In this document: positions 49,342 to 59,800 of the stretch, in pieces
How positions within the stretch are numbered: the stretch's first letter is position 1
How the letters are laid out: each line of letters starts with the position of its first letter
Origin: Tenodera sinensis
Taxonomy: Eukaryota; Arthropoda; Insecta; Mantodea; Mantidae
Assembly: GCA_030765045.1 (NCBI GenBank)
Contig: CM060965.1
Coordinates: 153,057,874-153,121,873 of the forward strand
Direction of reading: 5' to 3'
Length of the DNA: 64,000 nt
Made by a program: the position numbers and the translations under genes
The notes under the pieces: generated by a model
Told to the model about the DNA's origin: nothing
Databases searched by the model: none
What the model saw: the letters and a program-made list of their open reading frames with translations, nothing else

Positions 49342-50779
49342 ACACACACACACACACACATATATGAAAATCCTGTTAATTTCTCATTTTATGGAGAGAT
49401 TTGAATGGCAAGAGTTAGTAAAGTCAGGTGGAAGGTCCTCCAGTAACTGGAACACAGCATCACACTGGGCGATGATTTATTTATGAATCTATGTGTTATG
49501 TCTGGCCACAGGAAGTGTTCAGTCTAAGAAACCTAAAAGAAAGCGTAAGTTCTTACCGAAAATACATTAGACGACATCGGCCATCAGTTGAAGACTTCCC
49601 TCACAAAATCGCTTAGGTCTCTCTCAGAACAGGCAGAATCTCTTATGACTCCTGCGAAGAGCTAATAAATTGCTTAAGTTAAAACCATATAAAATGAATG
49701 TGGTATATGCCCTTCTGTCTGGAGATCCTGTAATTAAGCGCACATATTTTAATGGAGTCTTAATAGTGTATGAAATGCCGAAATATGCCTGTATTTTATA
49801 TTTTTCTCGGACAAAGCTTGGTTCTACCTTCAAAACGTGTACACAAAATAATCGTTATTGGAGCTCTGACAATCCTAATGTTACTCAAGACATATCCCTT
49901 CTCTCCTCCCTGACAAAAAAGATGGAGTATGGTGCACCATGAGCGGAGAAATTACCTATAGGATCAATTGTTTTTCGAGTCAACATTGATGCCCCCTACA
50001 TAAACGTGAATATAAGTTTATCCGCTTTTTTAGAGAATTAACAGGCACAGAGCGTGAGTTTGTCTTTTTTCAACAAGACTCTGGCACAACTCATATGGTC
50101 AATATTTATAAGAGAACAATTGAAATGTGTCTGAGGACAGAACTATTACCAGAGGTTTGTGGTGCTCTGGGTCCCTCGATTTAACTTCCTGTGATTTCTA
50201 TCAGCTCCTCCTTTCACAAAGAAGTCAATTTTAAAACTAGTTTTTAAAATTCTGTAGGTTGCATTTGCGTCATTCTATATGTCGCTGACAGCAACGAGCG
50301 ACAGTAAAACGAACAGCAAAAACAGTGCGCAGCCGGTTCTTAGTACATTGGCTCTCCCGCATATAAACTTGTTCTCACGGATGAATATGATTATTTCAGA
50401 ATGTTAAAACCTGTACATGATTATTTACTTCTAACATATTATGTGAAACAATTATTTTGCGTACTAGACTACACTGGAAAATAGAAATATTGAGACAATA
50501 TGACACAAATCCAGTCCAATTACTTTTTTCTATCACTTTTTCTTCCGAAACTTTTGCACAAAAACAGTTCTCTTTGTTGACGTTAACGTGGTCTTCAGTC
50601 CTTCGTGATATTACAACTCGCAACTGTTTTCTTCTCGTAACCTTGACTCATTCCTTTTGTCTTTCTTCGCTTTCTCTGTCTCTCAAACAAGCTGATTCCG
50701 TTGGTATAATCAATCAACATTCATTAATTATTTCGCTATCTTCCACGATGCGCCGGTTCTCTCACGTACACGCGGAACT

Positions 50780-50842
<63 letters not shown>

Positions 50843-53800
50843 ACTAGAAGTTGAGTCCACTTCTGCTGCCTCGCCTCCTTATATAGCGGGGATGACGTAA
50901 CAAGGCTTTTCTCGAACTTTTATAAATACGCCACCCGCCGAAAACTTATCCAATGATTATTTTTAACGAGGCCTTCGAGCCTCCCCTTCTTTTCCTCACT
51001 TTACCCCTCTTCAATGACCAGCGGTATTAGTGCTAGTAGCTGGACAGTGACACGTCGGCATGAAAGGAAAGTACCTACTGATTACTTCTGATGCTCATTA
51101 ATTCGTTACTCATTAAGCTACAGCTGTTGCTTGTTTGACACCATGCTGTACACATCAGAAGCTACATATGGCCAGATTATTGGTCTATGGCAAGCTGGTA
51201 ACAGTTCGACAAATTGTAGAAGCTGCCCGAATTCATAGAAATGTAATTCAATTTTAATGCCACCCAAGAAAAGTAGTTTATTGCTTAGGTATTAGAAGAA
51301 AACCTTTCATTCGAAAGCTGAAACTGTATTATAATGTATTAGACAAACATATCTAGCGTTATTTCCATACAAATTTTAATTCCAGTGTGAATATAAGGCA
51401 AATTTGTAGAAAGATTAAACGTTATTATATTTTTCAGTGTAATATTGCATTATGTTTATTGTAAATCTTTACACGTTTTTGTGATTCTAAGATCAAAGTT
51501 AAAGCTTTTCTTATAACACAGAATCGTTGAACTGAATAAATGGTGCTTATTTGAAGCACATGTGCAACATTTTCCATAATAGAAATTAAGAATTTGTACA
51601 TAAATCTAAAGAAAATTGAAACGTGGTTTTTCTACGAGACCAGGTGTATCAACCACCACCTTTCCTTGTTCTCATTACAGCGCCATGCCTCTAGTCCCGT
51701 ATTGCAATTGTCAGCAATTCATTAGTCAGGAATGGATTTGACACTTTTGCGCTGTATGATGGATTTCTACCAGTCACATGAGTGGCCTTTTGTTGTCCTT
51801 TCCTTTGGGTGCCCGTTCCCGGGGATTCCCGCGTTGTACATGGCGGAGGCAGCTTCGCGCCGGCTTCAAGATTGCTGTCACTTTGGAATCATTAGGAACC
51901 CAATGCATATTAGTCTTGTTCAATTCTTGTCACCATTCAGGTTTCCCTTCATTCCTTCCTCTTAGTAGTCACGTAAGACACAATGGGCCAATCGAGATGC
52001 CAAGCTCCAGTGGTTGGGGAAACCCTCCATCTGACAATTACATCCTGTGCATTTAACGCATCGTTAAATCTTTCTGTGATTATATATGCAATTTGAAACG
52101 ACTTTAGTTAGTAGAAACCAGTAAAAGCAAATGTTTGTTGTTTCAGTTTCTAGCATTCACTCTTCTTGGGGCCCTGAGTTTATCCCTCTGGGCTCTCATT
52201 ACCGCTGGTATCATGTTTGGTACCCTGAAATACTTCAAAATACTTAGGGTGACCCCTGAGAAAGAGCTTGAAGGTAAGTTTCTGTTATTTTCAAATCAAG
52301 AACTTGCACCACGTTGACCTAGAAAGTTCAATTTTCACACTGGACATTATCTTGGAGTTGAATGTCGTTCTTTCAAGACTGATTCACAACCACCCCTTAA
52401 CGACAACGGCAATGACAACTACAACGGGAATGAACATGTTGGTTCACAATAGCTCACTAACGGCAACGGGAATCAATAGTGTATTTGCGCATTGGGATGC
52501 TATTTCTTTCTTTTGACCAATGAAAAATTTTAACCTGCTCTCTAATTCAGTCAACAGGTTAAACAATGCCAAACTTCGATAAAATGAAGATCTAAACGCG
52601 AAGCTATTGCGTATTGCCACGTGTTCTCCTTCATAGTACATCCTTCTAATGTCATACTTTTTTGTTATACAAGTGCTCATTTCCTGCACTCTCAAAATGA
52701 ACTAGCACTCTGCTAGTCTTGGCGAAGACTGATCAGAGACTAGCAGAATGCTACAACACCGCTGAGGATGTTCGACGCAGCTTTGAACGAAACGTCTGGA
52801 AGGAGATTTTCCACTAGACCACGGCCCACAAACCCGAATAATCATTTTGTGTTTAATGAGATCGATCGTGCAAGTTTACGCAATTTGATCAAACTATGTG
52901 CTTGCACAACCAAAGCTAACCAATTTCTGAAAAGTGAGAAACGCATTGCTAAAGTTCTTTCCGATTTGATCTTCCCAGTATTGTGACTAGCGAGACTCCA
53001 GCAGCCGTTTTCGTCACGGCCGCCTTGAAGAATTTCTATCTTGAACGAAGAAGAAGCCTTTAGTATGCACTTAATGGATCTAAGATGCCGTGCCCTTTAG
53101 CGGAAACACCAAAGTTGAATCTTGGCCAAGTCTTCTCTCACGTTCTCGGAGCCCAGTAAGGCTTCCCGTTGGTTGTGAACACTCCCATTTGAATACAAAT
53201 ATTTCAAGTCTCTCGTTCTGGTTCTGGTTCCCGTTGTCGTTGATGGTGAATCAGTCTTTAGATATAATTTGCTTTTTGAGACTTGATGCTCTTGTGAACA
53301 TTGACGATAAATTGAATATACAGTAATGTGAACATTTCCCTTTCAGGTTTGGACATTTCGCTGCATAATGAAGAAGGTTACGCTCTGAAAGCCTGGGAAA
53401 ACTTCGCTATCAGCTGTATGCACACTACTCACAGAATATCCGTTAAACCCAATAAGCTGGCTACTCCGGGAATGAAAAGCGATATTTTTATGTAAGTGAA
53501 GATTTGGGCAACAATACTTAACACAATCAATAACTCACTTTGTAAAGCTGACATAATATTTGCCCTTCATTAACATTTCAATGCAAACGATACACCTGAC
53601 AGCGAGAGAATACCTTTGGTGGCTGACTGAAAATCAGCAGCCGCCTGATGTATGCCAGGACAAGTTTCCACTATTACTGTTAGGCAAGTATCGCCTTATT
53701 GTACATTTATAATGAAATATGAGAAACAACTAATGAAGTGCACGAATAATTAAATTTATTCCTTTGCGGAAAAGGTAGCAGTTTGCGACTTTATGAAGAC

Positions 53801-56800
53801 GAGCGTTTGAGATCTTAATATATGCAGGGTGTTGTGGTTTAAAAAGCCAAGGATTTTTCAAATTACCATTCAATTTTAGGAAAACATGTTATTTATATTT
53901 GATAATAAATTATTTAACAAAGAACTCGCTGTCTGATTATAATTTAACCGATAAGACTATACGAAACTGTTTCATCGTGAATATATATGTAGAGGTGCTA
54001 TTGAGAATTAATAATTAGCTCGTGAACATCTCAGTTCAAAAAGTCTTCCATTATCTTCCCTGTAGAATCCACTTTTCATAATGTCATCGTTTGGAATGGG
54101 TACTGAAATCCCCAATTACGATTGTTTTATTTAATTGATCAATAAGCGAGAGATCTGGTTCATTCCTTGGAGGACTGTAAATACTTTATAAAGGTAGATA
54201 TGTTTCGTTTCCCTAAAAATTTAGCTTACTAATTCAGATTTATCTAAGTTATCCAACATTTACTTACTGCAGTGAAGTTCTTGTAACAGCAAATACAAGA
54301 AAAGTCAAATCTTTCAAAACCAAAGTCTGAGACTAATTACAGGTGCTATCAAAGCCACGCCAATACCAGTTATGGAAATAAGAAACCAACCAATACCCTA
54401 CTGAATAATAGAAAGAAAAAACAGATCTTATTCAACACGAAAAGTTGATCAGCCTATCATTAATACATGGAACAAGAGAACTGTTACACATACACTAAAG
54501 ACTCGGAAGGACTTTCTTTCCAAAATTCTAGACATCAAGAAGAATGTAGGTCTTCCTGATACAAAGGAAAACTTCATATCTAAAGTCAATCCGACACCAA
54601 CATTAGACATGACATATTATTTATACATCATAGAAGAAGTTAAGAAAAGTGATACTCCAACTAGTGTTCTAAAATTATTGACATTAGAGACAATACGTAT
54701 TAGATTTCTGGAACATGAATGGCTTCATATTTATACTGATGGATCATTGAAATCAAACCGAGATGGAGCAGGTGCTGGAATCACGTGGCAACCCATTTCC
54801 TATTACAAATCTTTGGGTTATGGAGCTACAAACTTTGATGGACAAAATGAAGCAATTCGAACAGCCCTCCAAAATATTCTGTATAGAATCTCACATTTTC
54901 ATCAAGCAGTTATTCTTTCAGATTCCAGGGCGACAATTACAGCAATTACTTCCAAGTTGTCATCAACAAACTTAACAATTATAGAATGTTGGAAAATCCT
55001 TACTCACCTAACGGCACTCCAAAAAAAGAAAAAACCCCACCTGCTGTTCCAGTTGATACCAGCTCACTGTGGACTAAGTGGTAATCACAAAGCTGATTTT
55101 CTTGCAAAAAAGGGTACCAGCAATGTACACAAAAATCTATAGTTAATCTACCATTTTATGCAGCTAAAAGATTAGTCAACTGTGAATTCAAAAAATTATT
55201 GCAAAATATTAATTGAAATATCAAAAAACAAAAGATGGGGACTACCAAACATTAAAACAGTAATTCCTGAATATTCTCGAAAAACGGCAGTTACAACCTT
55301 CAGGTTGATTACGAGACAGATTTTCTGGCAAAATATTAGAACAGAATTGGGATATATTCTTCACCACTCTGTCCTCTACATCCGGGGTCTCCAAACTACG
55401 GTCCGCGGGCCACATCCGCCCGGCAGTGTTTTCAATCCGGCCCGCAACTGCTTATGGTTTGTTACTTTTTTTTTTTTTTTTTCCAAGCTAACTGTGTCAT
55501 GAATCACAAATTTAATTATTTAATTTTAATGTATCAATTAATTACAAGATAAATTCTTAAAATTTGATTATTTTAGTCAGTTGCACATTATTACAAATCA
55601 ACGGAAATATGAACACATATAATAATATTTACAATAATATTTGGTTACAATAATTATGTTGCTGTGATAAGTTAGATTGAAAAAAAACTTCATGTTAGTT
55701 TGTTTTATTTACTTGCTAGGTAAAGCTTAATGACAAGTATACTAATCAGTCAATTAAATTTAAATATTATAACTAACAGATAATTGAAATGAATCTCGTT
55801 AACATTAGTAAACATTTCACGGTTTCATCCTCGGTAGTTACGTTGGAGTAAAGAGTATCTTATATGAATGTAAACCGAAGTTTGGAATGTACATATATAT
55901 AAATATCACACATTATTTTTATCCTGAAAATCCCGCAGGGACGGAAAAGCTAAATTAACGCGAATGAAACTGCGGGGTGTCCCCTTCTGAAAAATACTAA
56001 TGAGATTTATGTAACTGTGATTTACCACTGGCAATATTTTGCAGTTGTAGACCAACTTTACTTGTACCAATTATAAAGAGAAATTTAAGATGATCATCGG
56101 TTAACTTAGATCTGTAAACATCTTTGTGTACTTCATTTTGGAGAATGTTTTCTCACACAAGTAAGTCGCACCAAAAACAGAAAACAGCCCACGAGAAAAT
56201 TTATGCAAATTATCAAATTGTACCAGTGGAAGACTTATAAAATTCCAACAAAGATGAGTTTTGGTATTTGCTTTTAATTGTATCACTGCACTGTAAATCA
56301 ATTTCCATTTGAAGTTCCGGGGCTAGAGTTTCAATGTCAGTATCAAAAAGATTTTGAAAAATCTTAATTGCATTCCCAATGTCATCAAAGTCTGAGAAAC
56401 GGGTATCAAAATTTATCTTCAAAGCACCCAAAGCATCGATTGTAAAATGGACAGGAAACTCAGTCTCAGTAGTGTGGCTGAATAGTTCACACGTTTTAAA
56501 ATGTTCATATGTTCAATGTTCATAAAATGTTCAGTTCATTCATATGTTTTGTCAAATCTACACAGAATGCCAACTTCCACAGCAATCGCTATTTTGTAAT
56601 TCCGTAAGAGGGCAATGCTTTCCATTCAAAAAAATTTCGATCTCTGTTCGTAGTTCAAAAAAGCGCTGAAAAACGTTTCCGCAACTAAGCCAGCGTACGG
56701 CAGTATGATATGGTAAGTCATTTTCTCCAATCTCGAATAAACTCGCTGATTTGCCGGTGATTCAGCCCAGTGGATCTGATGAAATAAACAACTGATATGA

Positions 56801-59800
56801 CTGGTTATATAACCTCAGACATATCCAAACATTTTCCGCACAAGGACTGCTGATGAATGATACAATGTAAGACTAATGTTTTTGAACCACCATCACTTTT
56901 TACACCCTTTGACACAAGTCCAATCACTTCTTTATTTTTCCCACACATGTTTTTGCCTCCATCAGTTGTAATAGATTTCAAGTTTTTCTATCGAAGGTTC
57001 TTAGTATTAATGGCATTTTCAACCCCCTTGAAATTATCCTCCTCAGCAGTCGTGCCGTGAATACTATCAATATTGTGACTTTTTGGTGTGGTGTGAAAAG
57101 TAAAGTAGACTGATGTAGTCGAGATAAACACTTTTATTTCCGTAAACAGTAACTTTGTACACTCGTTGCAACAACAAGAAAGTCTTTTCCGATTCTCCAA
57201 CAGCACGGCTTCGAACTCGTAACACAAAGAACTAACTCTTCTCCGTCGGCACAACTCTCCACATCGTCTGTCCGTCTCCGTCGGCACGACTACTCAGCCT
57301 TCACATACGTCTGACTGCCTGCTGTCGCACTTTACCGCTATTTATATCTCCCAGGCACTATATTGGAAAGTTCGGGAAAGCTCAGTTATTTTGCGGTGAA
57401 ATACAAAGTAGAAGATTCCAGTAGCCTCTATCCTTTTCTCTCTTTCGGCAAGCGCCCCAACAATGCGGCCATGCTCTGTCTCTTTCCTTCGGCTCCTTTG
57501 CGGTAGTGCCGACAATAATGCGATGCGTGACACTACGGTTGTCGGCAATTAGATGCGGCGGGCGCGGTGACAAGAAGTTCTTCATATACTGCATAGCTTT
57601 TATCTGCTCCTCGAATAAAGATCAACACCTGAGTAGTATCTGTCTCATCCGTTGACTCATCCAAGGCCAGAGAAAACCACTCAAGATGTCCATTTTTGTC
57701 CCATAGTTGACATGGTAATATATTTTCTGCGATGTCTTGTACCCTCCGAGCCACGGTGTTTGCTGACAAACTGACAGTTTTAAATAAATTTACCTGTTCG
57801 GGAGACAGTTCTTCGGCTGCTGCAATTACGCATTCTTTGATCATTTCTCCACCGGTGAATGGTTTTCCACGTCTTGCGATTTCAAGAGCCACACGAAAGT
57901 TAGCATGAGTTGCAGCCTCTTGTTCACTATTGACTTTCGTTAAGAAGGATTGATGCGATTTCAATCTGCGCTTCAAAGTTTCAAGTTTTTCTGTCCGCAA
58001 ACTTCCTGTATATTTTGAGTAATTTTGCAAATGTTTAGTTTCATAATGAAGTTTAATGTCATATTCTTTGAAAATGGCTACGGTTTCATTGCAAATCAAA
58101 CATAGCACCTTATTACAGTACTCAATCACAAAATACTGATAGCGCCATTGATCTTTGAATGTTCTGCATTCACTATGTACTTTTCTCTTCTTTTCCATTC
58201 TAGTAAATCACACACAGAAACAAGTCAAATCAAGATACTGTTAAGTATGGGCCTTGGTCGGTTCAAAAATGTCTTTTAAACGGGGTTACACACTACGTGT
58301 ACTTTATTTCACGATAGTTTCTACCACAGAACACTCTACCTCAAAGTGAGTGGAATACACCAGAACGTTCTTGAAAGTACTACTAGCACCATCTGTTAGC
58401 GAAAGAGGGTTCTACCACTACCTATTTCCGCTTTTGACAACTAGATGTCGTCAAATGTCACGGTCGTAACAATAATACACAATTTAACTAGTCTGGAAAT
58501 TACAGATAATGGCAGGAAAAATTGAAACAGTTCTGGCCCTTGGAACTTTCTGGGGTAATAAATACGGCCCTAAGGCTGGAAAGTTTGGAGACCCCTGCTC
58601 TATATGATCTCCAAGAGGAAATGGACCAAGACCACCTTCAAATATGTATGTCCGGCCCTTTATAGCGCCCCATCCATCAGTGTTAAATATTGGAGAGCAA
58701 GCGGACCAATGACTTCGTTGTCAGAAATCCAGCATTAGCCAGTGAACATCCCAGTTCGAATTAGGGCCTCCTGCAATGGCAGGTGGCTTATGACTGCATC
58801 CCCGGGTTAGCCAACTCCATAGGACTTCTTTCGCTATTCTAGACCACAAGTTTCCTAGATGACACTTCCAGCGCTTCTTTGCCTTTCTACATTCCCCCTT
58901 CCCTTCTCCCTCCCTCTTCAGAGATTATATTAAGTAATTCCTAATTAATAGTATGCTTTAGCACAAACGATCTCCTACAGGTCGAGATGCTGATCTTCCT
59001 TCGCATCTAGTCATACCTCATGACATACGACATGTCATATATAGTACATACAGGATGCTAGCGGCTACACCGAAATAACTCGAGAGATTGTAGATGTGAC
59101 TGATATAAATAATTTGAGATAGGCAATTTATGGCCCGCGACTAAACATTCTTAGCAATTTGAATTACTTCTCAGGACATATAATGTACCATAGACAAGTT
59201 ACCTTAGAAGATACTACCGGAACAACTCAGGAAAACCCTACTTTTCCTGATGCTAAAATAGAGCAAACTCTGACGTGTGCACTACAATATTTTCTTTACT
59301 CGTACTTATACAAAATGTTTCTTAAAACGCTTATTATTTTATCTACTTCCTGTTAATCGAAATATTATATATTAAAATTTATCAGCATGTCATAAATTTG
59401 AATCAAAACTATCATCCTCATTAATAAAGAAAATTATTGTATAAAAGTGTATAAGTGAACATAGAAGGCATGAATCGAGATCCTGGAAGAAGTTCAGTCT
59501 GATACCTTAAATAATGAGTAATTAAATTAGCAGATTTAATAGTAGCAGGAGTGGGCTTTTAATCTCCCATTAAGGGGCCAGGTTCAACTTAAGGGGTATA
59601 AAATTAGTGATATTGAATAATTAGCCTCCGTATGGTTCAATGATACAAAGTTGCTTTCGAAGTTTCAAAGCAATACTTTTCATGCCAGATGAACAAAACT
59701 TCAATTTCACAATATTAATTTGAATGCCTAATCAATTATTCAAAATTGTGGCACCTTTCTATCCTAAAATCAAGATTTTCCTTAATATACTGTTTATTTT

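Larger units (their letters stand above)
50487..51060 (-). mobile_element. LTR-like block, second copy, antisense
   Basis: Shares with 16261-16790, as read on +: AATCCAGTCCAATTAC, TTCGTGATATTACAACTCG, CTGTTTTCTTCTCGTAACC, TTGACTCATTCC and CTCGCCTCCTTATATAGC. Contains a (CA)n at 50781-50838. Edges uncertain. Confidence 0.5.
52375..53258 (+). mobile_element. GACTGATTCA-ended MITE filling most of intron 8
   Basis: Ends are inverted: AAGACTGATTCACAACCACC at left and AAGACTGATTCACCATCAAC when the right end is reversed; AACGACAACGG follows in both. 884 bp of the 1073-bp intron. Contains a hairpin (52704-52752) and a stem-loop-GAAAC module (52762-52803). No transposase. Target duplication not identified, so superfamily is open. 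Confidence 0.65.
55382..58597 (-). mobile_element. hAT transposon, 3.2 kb, with TIRs and 8-bp TSD
   Basis: Terminal repeats CCGGGGTCTCCAAACT (55382) and, reversed, CAGGGGTCTCCAAACT (to 58597). Flanked by CTCTACAT (55374-55381) and CTCTATAT (58598-58605), an 8-bp duplication with one change. Transposase is on the minus strand in pieces: 58198-57533 N-terminal part, about 57085-56860 (TTDGGKNMCGKNKEVIGLV, frameshifted), 56431-56213 and 56190-56101 (dimerisation motif FGATYLCEKTFSKMK). It belongs to the hAT group related to GTF2IRD2/ZBED-like domesticated proteins. Dead: stops, frameshifts and an LTR-like block inside the gene. Confidence 0.92.

Noticed and set aside
52762..52803. Calling the GAAAC module a proven hammerhead ribozyme
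   Set aside because: An extra base follows the CUGANGA strand in every copy and the stem III closing pair is not evident, so I left it as hammerhead-like.
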